NCBI GenBank assembly: GCA_030950365.1
Contig: JAUZRQ010000111.1
Span: 1-64,000, forward strand
Length of the DNA stretch: 64,000 bases
Origin: Candidatus Zhuqueibacterota bacterium
Lineage (GTDB): Bacteria > Zhuqueibacterota > Zhuqueibacteria > Zhuqueibacterales > Geothermadaptataceae
Direction of reading: 5' to 3'
Made by a program: the position numbers and the translations under genes. Below the pieces are notes generated by a model. It saw only the letters and a list, made by a program, of their open reading frames with translations, was not told the origin of the DNA and ran no database searches. Shown here piece after piece: positions 10,356 through 20,740 of this stretch (position 1 is its first letter; every line of letters begins with the position of its first letter).

Positions 10356-10671
10356 ACAGCCCGAAGGCGATTGGCGCAGCGATTCCCATGACGTGAATCG
10401 GAACGGGCGACGGCCTGTGTGCGGCTCTGTTTGTTTCTTTGATGAAATGGGCGAACACGCTCAGGCGCATGCAGCGAGCTTATATCTGGGGAATTCGACT
10501 TTATAAATGGATTGTAGTTTGGGATTGAACCCACCCCTGCATCCACTTCGATTGAAGGGACTTTCAATCGCACATTCAGGACAGGGGTGCGAATGCCTGA
10601 TGGATGGTTGTCACCTGATAGGCGCCCGATTGCATTAACTACGAATCAACCATAATAAGGAAAACGCATCG
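10356..10671. other. gap between sdhB and the reductase gene
   Basis: No gene. The main structure is the nested inverted repeat at 10532-10589. No T-run-linked terminator was seen after sdhB. Confidence 0.5.
10532..10589. repeat. nested double inverted repeat
   Basis: Outer arms CACCCCTG (10532-10539) and CAGGGGTG (10582-10589) enclose inner arms CGATTGAA (10549-10556) and TTCAATCG (10563-10570), with a six-base apical loop. Both pairs are perfect 8-mers. There is no T-run, so a regulatory or relic structure is as likely as a terminator. Confidence 0.6.
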
Positions 10672-11655
10672 GTGGAGAAAGATATTATTATCGTCGGCGC
10701 AGGCCCCATCGGTATCGCCTGCGGCATTGAGGCCAAAACCCGGGGCCTGTCCGAATTGATCATAGAAAAAGGCTGTTTGACCAATTCCGTTTATCACTTT
10801 CCGACCAACCTGGTGTTCTTTTCCACCCCGGAGCTTCTGGAACTGGCCGGGGTGCCGTTTATCACGTCCGGCCCCAAACCGACGCGGGTGGAAATTCTTA
10901 CCTATTATAAGCGCCTCACCCAGAGCTTTGAGCTCGACGTGCATCTGTTCGAACGCGTCGAGAAAATTGTAAAGCAGGATGGCCGGTACCTTGTTTATAC
11001 GGATAAAGCCGAAACGCCGTACCGCGCCCGTTTTGTGGTGCTGGCTATTGGTTTTTACGACCATCCCAACATGCTCAATGTGCCGGGCGAAGACCTCCCT
11101 AAGGTGACGCACTATTACAGAGAAGCGCATCTGTATTACAATCAAAAAGTGGCGGTCATCGGCGGGCAGAACTCGGCGGTGGAAGCGGCGCTGGAGGTGT
11201 ACCGCGCCGGCGCGGCCGAGGTGACCCTCATTCACCGCGATCCGACCCTGGGGCATAGCGTAAAATACTGGATCCGGCCGGACATCGAGAACCGGATCAA
11301 AGAAGGCAGCATCAAAGCCTATTTCAACGCCCGGGTGGTCGAAATCCGCGAGGACGCGATTGTGGTGGAGCAGAAGGACCGTGGCCGGTTCGAGCTGGAG
11401 AACGATTTCGTGCTGGCCATGACCGGCTACCATCCCGATTATAGTTTCCTGGAAAAAGTCGGCGTACAGCTCGATCTCGAAACGCAGAAGCCGATTTACA
11501 ATCCGCAGACCATGGAGACCACGCTGGAGAACGTGTACATTGCGGGCGTGGCCTGTGGCGGGAAGCATGATATCAATAAAATTTTTATTGAAAACGGACG
11601 CGAACATGCCCGACTGATTCTGGATGACATTCAATCCAAACTGGCAGCGAAATAG
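10672..11655 (+). CDS. ypdA: YpdA-family FAD/NAD(P)-dependent disulfide reductase
   Basis: A 327-residue flavoprotein with an N-terminal FAD Rossmann motif (IIVGAGPIGIACGIEA, from residue 5) and a second nucleotide-binding motif near residue 160 (VAVIGGQNSAVEAALE). It lacks the CxxC of thioredoxin reductase, as do YpdA proteins, which reduce bacillithiol disulfide. The start is GTG, preceded by an AAGGA-like site. It lies 12 bases before lpd and is probably co-transcribed with it. Actual use of bacillithiol by this organism is inferred, since no biosynthesis gene is in the window. Confidence 0.8.
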   Translation: MEKDIIIVGAGPIGIACGIEAKTRGLSELIIEKGCLTNSVYHFPTNLVFFSTPELLELAGVPFITSGPKPTRVEILTYYKRLTQSFELDVHLFERVEKIVKQDGRYLVYTDKAETPYRARFVVLAIGFYDHPNMLNVPGEDLPKVTHYYREAHLYYNQKVAVIGGQNSAVEAALEVYRAGAAEVTLIHRDPTLGHSVKYWIRPDIENRIKEGSIKAYFNARVVEIREDAIVVEQKDRGRFELENDFVLAMTGYHPDYSFLEKVGVQLDLETQKPIYNPQTMETTLENVYIAGVACGGKHDINKIFIENGREHARLILDDIQSKLAAK

Positions 11656-11667
11656 AAAGGGAGATCC

Positions 11668-13059
11668 ATGGCAGATAAATACGATGTCGTTGTGGTGGGG
11701 GGTGGTCCCGGTGGTTATGTCGCCGCCATCCGGGCCGCGCAACTGGGAAAGAAAGTCGCCATCATCGAAAAAGAGCGGCTCGGCGGTTTGTGCCTGAACT
11801 GGGGCTGCATCCCCAGCAAGGCCCTGATCCGTAGCGCCGAGGTGTATCACATTTTGAAGCAGGTAGATGAGTATGGTTTTGCCGTCAGCAATGTGAAGGT
11901 GGATTTCAACAAAGTGGTGAAACGTAGCCGCGCCGCCGCCGACCGGCTGAGCAAAGGCGTCGAGTATTTGATGAAAAAGAACAAAATCACCATGATTTTC
12001 GGCACGGCGTCGTTCGAAAAACGCGGCGAGGTGCGCGTGGAAAAAGACGGCCAAATGCAAACCGTGCAAGCCGATCACATCATCATTGCCACGGGCGGCA
12101 AACACCGCAGCCTGCCCGATGTGGCGATCGACCACAAGAAAATCATCAACAGCAGCGACGCGATGGTGCTGAAAAAGGTACCGAAATCGATGATCGTCAT
12201 TGGCGGCGGGCCCATCGGCGTGGAGTTCGCGTATATTTACAACGCATTCGGCACCGAAGTTACCATCGTCGAAATGATGCCCCAGATTTTGCCGTTCGAA
12301 GATGAGGAGATTGTCAAAACGCTGACGCTGAGTTTCAAGAAGAGCGGCATCAAAATCGAAACCAACGCGCGCGTGGAAACGGTGCGTAAGGTGGCCAAGG
12401 GCGTCGAAGTCGAGATCACCGCTGGCGAAAAAAAACGTATGCTTACGGCGGAACTCGCGCTGGTTGCTATTGGCTTTACGGGTAACACAGAAGGCATGGG
12501 GCTGGAAACTCTCGGCATCGAGATCGAAAAGACGTTTATCAAAACCAATTCGTACTATCAGACCAACGTGCCGGGCTACTACGCCATCGGCGATGTGATC
12601 GGCCCGCCGCTGCTGGCGCACGTGGCGTCGGCGGAGGGCATTGTCGCTGCCGAACACATTGCCGGGCTCGAGCCGGTGCCGGTGAATTACCAAAATATTC
12701 CGAGCTGCACCTACTGCAGTCCGCAGGTGGCCAGCGTGGGTATGACCGAGAAAAAGGCGCGCGAAGCCGGCTACGAGGTGCGGGTGGGCAAGTTCCCCTA
12801 CCGCGCGCTGGGCAAGGCCATTGCCGTGGGCGAAACCGAAGGCATGGTGAAGCTGGTGTTCGATGCCAAGTACGACGAGCTGCTCGGCGCGCACATCATC
12901 GGCGCGGAAGCCACGGATTTGATTCACGAGCTGGTCACGGCCCGTACCCTGGAAACCACGGCCCAAGAGCTATTCAAAACCGTGCACGCGCATCCGACGC
13001 TGGCTGAGGCCATCATGGAAGCGGCCGCCGATGCGCATGGCGAGGCGATCAATTTTTAG
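11668..13059 (+). CDS. lpdA: dihydrolipoyl dehydrogenase (E3)
   Basis: A 463-residue flavoenzyme that reoxidises dihydrolipoamide with NAD+. It has the FAD motif VVVGGGPGGYVAAI, redox cysteines C42 and C47 (GGLCLNWGCIPSK), an NAD-binding segment MIVIGGGPIGVEFAY, and the C-terminal His-Glu base region (VHAHPTLAEA). A GGGAG site precedes the ATG. It leads a run of lipoate-related genes (lipB and an E1 follow), while the matching E2 and lipA lie beyond the nuo genes. Confidence 0.95.
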   Translation: MADKYDVVVVGGGPGGYVAAIRAAQLGKKVAIIEKERLGGLCLNWGCIPSKALIRSAEVYHILKQVDEYGFAVSNVKVDFNKVVKRSRAAADRLSKGVEYLMKKNKITMIFGTASFEKRGEVRVEKDGQMQTVQADHIIIATGGKHRSLPDVAIDHKKIINSSDAMVLKKVPKSMIVIGGGPIGVEFAYIYNAFGTEVTIVEMMPQILPFEDEEIVKTLTLSFKKSGIKIETNARVETVRKVAKGVEVEITAGEKKRMLTAELALVAIGFTGNTEGMGLETLGIEIEKTFIKTNSYYQTNVPGYYAIGDVIGPPLLAHVASAEGIVAAEHIAGLEPVPVNYQNIPSCTYCSPQVASVGMTEKKAREAGYEVRVGKFPYRALGKAIAVGETEGMVKLVFDAKYDELLGAHIIGAEATDLIHELVTARTLETTAQELFKTVHAHPTLAEAIMEAAADAHGEAINF

Positions 13060-13071
13060 CGGTGTGGCGGC

Positions 13072-13761
13072 ATGAACGCCGACAGGCAGCCGGACAAATT
13101 GGGCTGGTTGTACATTCACCGGCCGATGGCCTACAAAGAGGCGTGGGACCTGCAGAACCGGCTCTTTGATAAGCGGATGCGCGGCGACATCCCGGATGTT
13201 CTGTTTCTGACCGAACATCCGCCGGTGTACACGTTCGGCAAAAGTGGCAAAATCCAGCATCTGCTGATTACCGAACAACATGCGAAGCAGAAGGGCATCG
13301 ATCTGTTCTGGATCGATCGCGGTGGCGATATTACGTTCCACGGACCGGGACAGCTCGTCGGCTATCCGATTTTCGATTTACACGGCTTTTATCTCGATGT
13401 CGGCCGGTTCCTGCGCGATGTGGAAGAGGCGCTGATCGTGGCGCTGGCGGCGTTCGGCATCGAGGCCGGCCGAATTCCGGGGCTCACCGGCGTGTGGGTC
13501 GGCGAGGAGAAAATCGCCGCCATCGGCGTGAAGCTGTCGCGATGGACCACCAAACACGGTTTTGCGCTGAACGTGAACACCGACCTGAGCTATTTCGGCC
13601 ACATCGTGCCGTGCGGCATTCCCGACAAGCCTGTCACCTCCATGCAAAAGGTGTTGGGGCATGAGGTGAATATGGAGACAGTGATCGCGCGCGTGGTGCG
13701 GGCCTTTGAGCAGGTGTTCGGCATCGAGCTGCGACCGGTGAAGCAAGCCGCGCTTGTGTGA
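13072..13761 (+). CDS. lipB: octanoyl-[ACP]:protein N-octanoyltransferase
   Basis: A 229-residue LipB that moves octanoate from acyl carrier protein to lipoyl domains, the first step of lipoate assembly. Signature segments are RGGDITFHGPGQLVGYP (83-99), the catalytic lysine in EEKIAAIG (K147) and the catalytic cysteine C181 in IVPCGIPD. It starts 12 bases after lpdA. LipA, which inserts the sulfurs, is encoded at 29860. Confidence 0.95.
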   Translation: MNADRQPDKLGWLYIHRPMAYKEAWDLQNRLFDKRMRGDIPDVLFLTEHPPVYTFGKSGKIQHLLITEQHAKQKGIDLFWIDRGGDITFHGPGQLVGYPIFDLHGFYLDVGRFLRDVEEALIVALAAFGIEAGRIPGLTGVWVGEEKIAAIGVKLSRWTTKHGFALNVNTDLSYFGHIVPCGIPDKPVTSMQKVLGHEVNMETVIARVVRAFEQVFGIELRPVKQAALV

Positions 13762-13850
13762 ACCCGGCTAGCGCCTGACGCCCGGTGGCGCGGAGAGGCG
13801 TGGCTGCCGCTATCGGCTGCGATGGCGGAGAATGAAAGCGAGATAAACCC

Positions 13851-15698
13851 ATGACATCCATAGATAGGCCGGTCCGGCGCGGCGGCAAAAAGCCGCTGCC
13901 GGAGGTGCGGGACGATGTGTCGTCGCTGCAACGGGCGCTGCGGACGGCGGCTCTCAGTCGCAAACTGGCCGCGGCGCTGCAAGCCAGCGATGCAACCGCG
14001 GCGGCGCGGTTCGCGGCCGCTGGCCATGAGGCCATTCAACTGGCCCTGGCGGTTCAACTGCGCCCCGGCGTGGATCGCGCGTTTTTGTATCACCGCGATC
14101 AGGCAGCATTGCTGCAGCTTGGCGTTTCGGCCGAAGCGTGGCTGCAGGCCGTTCGCGGCAGTGATGCGCAATTGGCCTTCGCATGGCCGGAAGGCCGGCC
14201 GCATGGCTTGATCTGGCAGCGAGCGCCGCAACCGGATTGGGTGCGCGACGGCGTGGCTGCTGCGGCGGCTCTCAAAGCCGCTGGCGGCGAGGCGGTGGTG
14301 GTGCTGTCCGCCGGCGATGGCCTGGCGGCTACCGGCGCGTTTCATGAGGCCCTCACCTGGGCCGCGCGAGAGCGGCTGCCCGCGGTTTTCCTCATTCAGG
14401 ACAATCACGCATCTGCAGGACTGTCCAGCCGGCAGGTTCTCGCCAACAGCTCCATTTTTGATCTCACCGCCGGATACCGCAACCTGGAGCGATTTCGGGT
14501 CGATGGCAGCGAGTTTCAGCAGTGCCGGCTGGCGCTGGAAGCCGCGTACCGGCAGGCCGTGCGTCGAAAAGGGCCGGCGCTGATTGTGGCGGATGTGGAC
14601 ACCCTTGCGGATTTGCAGCTAACATTGCAACCGACTTTGCCAGAGACGACTCCGTCCGGACAGCGCGATCCGGTTGCTCGCCTGCTGGAAGAATTGCGTG
14701 AGCGTATGGACGAACCGGAACTGACCGATTGGCTCGCCGGACTAGAGACTGAACTCAACTCAGAGGTCGAAAAAGCCGCCAGCGCCGTTGTTCGGACTTC
14801 GGTAGTGGTCGGTTCGCCAGCGCCTGCAGACATCCACCACATTCTTTATAATGAACAGGCGGCGGACACGTTGTTTTTGTGGCCTCACCCGCCCGCCGGC
14901 GATCCGCTGTTTGAAACGTTGCGCCGGCACGATTTGGCGGCGCGGATTCGCTATCTGCCACACTCCGGTGAAATGCTGGTTGCAGCCATGATGGCTTTTT
15001 CCGCCGCGGGGCAGAGGGTGGTGGCAAGTTGCGATGATCCGGCCCTGGCGCGGCGCATGCTGCAGGCGCTGTCGCAAAAGGGTGAGGTGGCGGGCGAAGT
15101 GATCCTGCGCCTGCCGACGGTCCGGATGGCGGTCACATCGGAGACGATGCCCTGGCAGATGCTGAACTGGCCCGTTGGATATCCGGCAGATCTTGAGGAG
15201 GCGCGCCGACTGTTGCGCTGGCAGGAGCAGGGCGGACAGCCGTTGGTGTTTTTAGAGCATCCTCATTTGCATCCGGCACCATTGGCTGCATCTTTTGCCA
15301 AAACCACCGATGATAAAATTGTGCAGCCCTGGGGGGGACATCTTGCGCGATCGGGTGAGGAGATGACCCTGGTTACGGTCGGCAATGCCGCCGGAGCGGT
15401 ACAGGCAGCAGCGAATCAGCTTGCCAGCGATGGTGTCGAAGCCGAGGTCATTCAGTTGTGCGCGCTGCGGCCGTACGACCGCGATTTGATAAAAATCTCA
15501 GTCAGTAAAACCAACCGGCTGCTGCTGGTGTTGGAGGCCTGGCTGGATGCGGGCTTTGGCGCAGCGATGGCTGCCGAGCTGTTTCAACAGTGTTTTTATG
15601 TGCTGGATGCGCCCATAGCGCGTCTGCCACTCTCCAGCGCGAATATGCAGCCGGAGGCGATTGCCGAGGACATTGCGAAGTGGATGCGCCAACAGTGA
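13851..15698 (+). CDS. divergent fused alpha/beta 2-oxoacid dehydrogenase E1-like protein
   Basis: A 615-residue protein whose N-terminal half resembles E1-alpha and whose C-terminal third resembles E1-beta. The alpha part shows GHEAIQLALA and the thiamine-diphosphate signature GDGLAATGAFHEAL (GDG at 155-157, closing asparagine N185 in IQDNHAS). The beta part shows LVTVGNAAGAVQAA, EVIQLCALRPYD and GFGAAMAAEL, matching the transketolase C-terminal domain. The middle (about 250-450) is poorly recognisable, and sequence is diverged at many normally conserved sites, so activity and substrate are uncertain. Neighbouring lpdA and lipB argue for a lipoate-dependent dehydrogenase role. Confidence 0.65.
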   Translation: MTSIDRPVRRGGKKPLPEVRDDVSSLQRALRTAALSRKLAAALQASDATAAARFAAAGHEAIQLALAVQLRPGVDRAFLYHRDQAALLQLGVSAEAWLQAVRGSDAQLAFAWPEGRPHGLIWQRAPQPDWVRDGVAAAAALKAAGGEAVVVLSAGDGLAATGAFHEALTWAARERLPAVFLIQDNHASAGLSSRQVLANSSIFDLTAGYRNLERFRVDGSEFQQCRLALEAAYRQAVRRKGPALIVADVDTLADLQLTLQPTLPETTPSGQRDPVARLLEELRERMDEPELTDWLAGLETELNSEVEKAASAVVRTSVVVGSPAPADIHHILYNEQAADTLFLWPHPPAGDPLFETLRRHDLAARIRYLPHSGEMLVAAMMAFSAAGQRVVASCDDPALARRMLQALSQKGEVAGEVILRLPTVRMAVTSETMPWQMLNWPVGYPADLEEARRLLRWQEQGGQPLVFLEHPHLHPAPLAASFAKTTDDKIVQPWGGHLARSGEEMTLVTVGNAAGAVQAAANQLASDGVEAEVIQLCALRPYDRDLIKISVSKTNRLLLVLEAWLDAGFGAAMAAELFQQCFYVLDAPIARLPLSSANMQPEAIAEDIAKWMRQQ

Positions 15699-16206
15699 GG
15701 GGTGGCGAGCCGCCGAAAAGGCCCGGAGGCTGGCACATGTGGGCTGCGTGAGTCCATAAGGGCACCATGCGGAGCTCTTTAGCAGCGATCTGGCGGGCAG
15801 GGGCCACCTCTAACCGATTTTTCATCATGCTTGTTCGGTAAGATGCCGTCCCTGGCCGCCGGGAGTTTATTGACGGATACCGGAATTTCCATCCATGGAT
15901 CGATACGGGTAAGAGATTCCGGCATTTCAGCGGCTTCCATTGATCGCCGCTGAAAACTGGAATGACGAATCGGGCAAAGGCCGTGCCTAACGACATGGAC
16001 GTATGGACCACTCTGCAGCAACGTACGTAAAGGCAGACGAAAGGCTGAATTGTTGCGCGAATAAATCCTTAAAATGTTGGATTTAAAAAATTTTTTCGTG
16101 AATTTTGTCAAAAAATATTTTATATTGCAATCTTTACGATGCAGGTAAGAAAAAGGCCGCGGTTCCATTGAAGATTGAAACTATGGTATTGTGAGGGTTC
16201 GGGTTC
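15699..16206. other. 508-base gap before the nuo genes
   Basis: No gene is supported. The gap contains a perfect 10-bp hairpin at 15925-15955, a palindromic ATCCATGGAT at 15891-15900, and a strongly AT-rich stretch at about 16070-16135 that probably holds the nuo promoter. No clean -35/-10 pair was found. Confidence 0.5.
15925..15955. repeat. perfect 10-bp inverted repeat
   Basis: TTTCAGCGGC and GCCGCTGAAA are separated by 11 bases. It lies in non-coding DNA upstream of nuoA with no adjacent T-run. Confidence 0.6.
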
Positions 16207-16560
16207 ATGGAAAAGATCATAGCGGTACTCTTCATGTTTGCGGTTTCGGCACTGTTGGCATTGATATTTTTTACCCTCAATCGGTTGCTAGGCCCGCGCA
16301 AGGAGAGCGTGGTCAAGAGTGTCCCCTTTGAAACCGGTCGCGCTCCGATTACGCTTCCCACCCATCGCATGTCTATCAAGTTTTATATGATTGCCATATT
16401 ATTTGTTCTATTTGATGTAGAAATGATCTTCTTTTATCCCTGGGCGGTGGTCTTTCGCAAGCTGGGGATTCTAGGACTCATTGAAATGGGCATTTTTATC
16501 TTAGTGCTCTTCCTCGGATTGGTTTATGCCTGGAAGAAAGGAGCTCTGGAATGGGAGTAA
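16207..16560 (+). CDS. nuoA: NADH-quinone oxidoreductase subunit A
   Basis: A 117-residue membrane subunit of complex I with three hydrophobic helices (about 3-22, 58-78 and 88-110). The family stretch FDVEMIFFYPWA includes the conserved acidic residues near the quinone site, and KSVPFETGRAP is the loop preceding it. It opens the larger nuo cluster and overlaps nuoB by 10 bases. Confidence 0.95.
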   Translation: MEKIIAVLFMFAVSALLALIFFTLNRLLGPRKESVVKSVPFETGRAPITLPTHRMSIKFYMIAILFVLFDVEMIFFYPWAVVFRKLGILGLIEMGIFILVLFLGLVYAWKKGALEWE

Positions 16561-17027
16561 AAGATATATTGGGTGGTGAGAATTTTCTGACCACCCGTCT
16601 CGATAAGGCCATTGGTTGGGCCAGAAAGTATTCAATTTTTCAATATCCGTTTGTTACTGCCTGCTGTGGCATGGAATTTATGGCCACAGCGGCATCTCAT
16701 CACGATATCGACCGTTTCGGGGCAGGGCTGCCGCGGTTTTCACCGCGTCAGGCCGACGTGCTGATGGTGGTCGGTACCATCAACCACAAAATGGCGCCAA
16801 TCTTGCGTCGTGTGTACGAGCAGATGTGCGAACCGAAATGGGTCGTGGCTTTTGGTGTGTGCACCTGTACCGGCGGATTTTACGATAATTACGCCGTGGT
16901 TCAGGGCATCGACACGATCATTCCGGTTGACGTGTATATTCCGGGTTGTCCCCCAAGGCCGGAAACGGTACTCAATGGACTGATGTTGCTGCAAGAAAAG
17001 ATCGAAAAAGGAAAGCAGGTCTATTAA
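16551..17027 (+). CDS. nuoB: NADH-quinone oxidoreductase subunit B (first copy)
   Basis: A 158-residue peripheral-arm subunit holding the terminal [4Fe-4S] centre N2. The ligands are the tandem cysteines C38-C39 (TACCGMEF), the cysteine in FGVCTCTGG and the one in [10 protein letters not shown]. The start overlaps nuoA. A second, different NuoB is encoded at 24109. Confidence 0.95.
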   Translation: MGVKDILGGENFLTTRLDKAIGWARKYSIFQYPFVTACCGMEFMATAASHHDIDRFGAGLPRFSPRQADVLMVVGTINHKMAPILRRVYEQMCEPKWVVAFGVCTCTGGFYDNYAVVQGIDTIIPVDVYIPGCPPRPETVLNGLMLLQEKIEKGKQVY

Positions 17028-17030
17028 TCC

Positions 17031-18953
17031 ATGACTCTGAAAGAACAGCTCATAGCGCGCTTCGGGGAGGATGTGACTCCGGAGCCATCGCGGGTTGGCG
17101 ATGAAGTGTACATTGTCCATCGCAACCGGATTTTTGAAGTTTGCCAGTATTTGAAAGAAAGCACCAATCCGAAATATGATTTTCTCATGGACCTGACCGC
17201 GGTGGATTACCTGCATACAGGCACAAAGCCGCGGTTCGCCGTGATCTATCAGCTTTATTCGATGTCCACGCATCGCCGGCTGCGTCTCAAGGCTCCGGTG
17301 CCGGAATCCGATCCGATTCTGCCCACGGTGGTGCCGCTGTGGGGCGTGGCCAACTGGTTCGAGCGCGAAGTCTGGGACATGTTCGGTATCAAATTCAAAG
17401 GGCATCCGGACTTGCGTCGGCTACTTATGTACGACGAGTTTAAAGGCCATCCCTTGCGCAAGGATTATCCTTTTAACAAACGGCAGCCGCTGGTCAAAAA
17501 CACGGAACCGTACGAGGACACCGAAATCCTGCAGTACTTGCAGCGTATCAAGCAGGATGAGGCGACGCAAAGGGATTCTGGACCGGAATATTTGCGCGAT
17601 TTCCTCAAGCGCCGCGAGACGTTCGAGGGCGATCGCAGCACGCGAAGTTTCTTACTCAACATGGGGCCGTCGCATCCGGCCATGCACGGCGTCATTCACA
17701 TCCTGCTAGAGCTGGATGGCGAGTACGTGCGCGCGGCGGACCTGGGCATCGGCTACCTGCACCGGGCGTTCGAGAAGGAGTGCGAGGTGGTGAAATGGGG
17801 CCAGGTGTTTCCATATACCGACCGGCTGAATTATGTTTCGCCACTGATCAACAACGTGGCCTATGCCATGGCGGTGGAAAAATTGTTGGGCATTGAAATC
17901 ACCGAGCGCGCCAAATATATCCGCGTGATTATGTCCGAGTTGTCGCGCATCACCGACCATCTGACTTGCATTGCGGCCAACGCCATGGAGCTCGGCGCCA
18001 TGACCGCGTTTCTGTATTTCATCGAGGCGCGCGAGGAACTGTACAACCTGATCGAAGAAATTACCGGCGCTCGGTTGACGATTTCGTACGTGCGCATCGG
18101 TGGCGTGAAAGCTGATTTCACGCCCGACTTCCCGGAGCGGTGCACGTCGGCCATCAAGCTGGTGCGCGAAAAGCTCAAAGAAGTGCACAAGCTGCTGACG
18201 CGCAATCGCATTTTCTATGACCGCATGGTCGGCACCGGCGTGATCGACAAAGACACGGCGCTGCATTACGGTTTCACCGGGCCGGTCCTGCGTAGTACCG
18301 GGATTGATTTTGATGTACGGAAAGCCAATCCGTATCTGGTGTATGATGAGTTTGATTTTGATGTCCCTTATGGTGAAAAGGGCGATAATTATGACCGCTA
18401 CTTGTGCCGCATGGAGGAAATCGAGCAGAGCTGTCGCATCGTAGAGCAGGCGCTGGCCAAGTTGCCCGGCGGGCCGCTGAACGTCGATCACGAGGGCAAG
18501 ATCATTCCGGCGCACGTGATGGCCGATTACGGTAAATTCGGCAAAACGCATGAGTTGCTGCAGATGGAGGCCGTCACCGATCCCACCCTCTCCGGCAGCA
18601 ATGCCGAATTTTACCGCAAAATTTATCCCGATGCAAAAGCGGTGGTGTTGCCGCGTAAAGAAGTTACCTACAGCAGCATCGAAGGCATGATGAATCACTT
18701 CATGCTGGTGATGGAAGGTGTGGGCATCGCGCCGGAACCGGGTGAAGCGTATGCCGCGGTGGAAGGCGCCAATGGCGAACTGGGCTTCTTTGTGGTCAGC
18801 GATGGTAGCGACCATGCTTACCGCGTGCGTGTGCGGCCCCCGTGTTTTACGCTCATGTCCGGATTTCATAAAATGATCGAAGGCGATCAGATCGCCGACG
18901 TGATTGCGACTTTTGGGACTATCAATATGATTGCAGGAGAATTGGATCGATGA
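17031..18953 (+). CDS. nuoCD: NADH-quinone oxidoreductase fused subunits C and D
   Basis: A 640-residue fusion. Residues 1 to about 185 are NuoC, with the 30-kDa signature ending in HPLRKDYPF. From about residue 200 it is NuoD, with the quinone-site region GPSHPAMHGVIH and the closing GTINMIAGELDR. The fusion occurs in several bacterial lineages and contrasts with the separate C and D genes of the second set. It overlaps nuoE by four bases (ATGA). Confidence 0.95.
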   Translation: MTLKEQLIARFGEDVTPEPSRVGDEVYIVHRNRIFEVCQYLKESTNPKYDFLMDLTAVDYLHTGTKPRFAVIYQLYSMSTHRRLRLKAPVPESDPILPTVVPLWGVANWFEREVWDMFGIKFKGHPDLRRLLMYDEFKGHPLRKDYPFNKRQPLVKNTEPYEDTEILQYLQRIKQDEATQRDSGPEYLRDFLKRRETFEGDRSTRSFLLNMGPSHPAMHGVIHILLELDGEYVRAADLGIGYLHRAFEKECEVVKWGQVFPYTDRLNYVSPLINNVAYAMAVEKLLGIEITERAKYIRVIMSELSRITDHLTCIAANAMELGAMTAFLYFIEAREELYNLIEEITGARLTISYVRIGGVKADFTPDFPERCTSAIKLVREKLKEVHKLLTRNRIFYDRMVGTGVIDKDTALHYGFTGPVLRSTGIDFDVRKANPYLVYDEFDFDVPYGEKGDNYDRYLCRMEEIEQSCRIVEQALAKLPGGPLNVDHEGKIIPAHVMADYGKFGKTHELLQMEAVTDPTLSGSNAEFYRKIYPDAKAVVLPRKEVTYSSIEGMMNHFMLVMEGVGIAPEPGEAYAAVEGANGELGFFVVSDGSDHAYRVRVRPPCFTLMSGFHKMIEGDQIADVIATFGTINMIAGELDR

Positions 18954-19423
18954 GCTTCCAATTATCGGACGAATCCAAAAAGCAGATTGAAGCGATTTTT
19001 AAACGATATCCTCATAAACGGGCGGCCACTTTGCCGATTTTGCATGTGATTCAGAAGGAGCACGGCTACATTCCGGAAGAAGCGGAGCCGTTTGTGGCCG
19101 AACTGGTGGAAGAGCCGCCGGTGAAAATCCGCGAAGTGATTCTGTTTTACACCATGTTTCAGACCAAACCGATTGGCAAATATCATTTTCAGGTCTGTCA
19201 CACGGTGTCGTGCTGGCTTCGCGGAGCGAAAGAGATCATCGAGCATCTGGAAAACCGGTTGAATATCAAGAGTGGCGAAACGTCGGATGATCAGAAATTC
19301 ACCATCACCGAGGTGGAGTGTCTGGGCGCATGCGAAATCGCTCCCATGATGCAGCTCAACGATGATTACATCGGTCCGTTGACGCGCGAAAAAATCGACG
19401 AAATTCTGGAAAAACTGCAATAG
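18950..19423 (+). CDS. nuoE: NADH-quinone oxidoreductase subunit E
   Basis: A 157-residue thioredoxin-fold subunit carrying [2Fe-2S] centre N1a, with ligand cysteines in CHTVSCWLRG and VECLGACEIAP. It belongs to the NADH-input module with NuoF and NuoG. The start overlaps the nuoCD stop. Confidence 0.95.
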   Translation: MSFQLSDESKKQIEAIFKRYPHKRAATLPILHVIQKEHGYIPEEAEPFVAELVEEPPVKIREVILFYTMFQTKPIGKYHFQVCHTVSCWLRGAKEIIEHLENRLNIKSGETSDDQKFTITEVECLGACEIAPMMQLNDDYIGPLTREKIDEILEKLQ

Positions 19424-19437
19424 AAGAGAAGGAAGAG

Positions 19438-20730
<1,293 letters not shown>

Positions 20731-20740
20731 GGATAGAGCG

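Noticed and set aside
10515-10545. tRNA T-arm-like string on the minus strand (GGGTTCAATCCC)
   Set aside because: The stem pairs only four bases and no acceptor, D or anticodon arms can be drawn around it.
10639-12966. 775-codon open frame on the minus strand
   Set aside because: It is antisense to the ypdA-like and lpdA genes, both well-supported, and its histidine-rich text has no family resemblance.
15779-16168. 129-codon minus-strand frame before nuo
   Set aside because: It spans a perfect hairpin and repeat-like DNA and has no ribosome site or homologue signature.
17706-18869. 387-codon minus-strand frame
   Set aside because: Shadow of nuoCD, no independent support.
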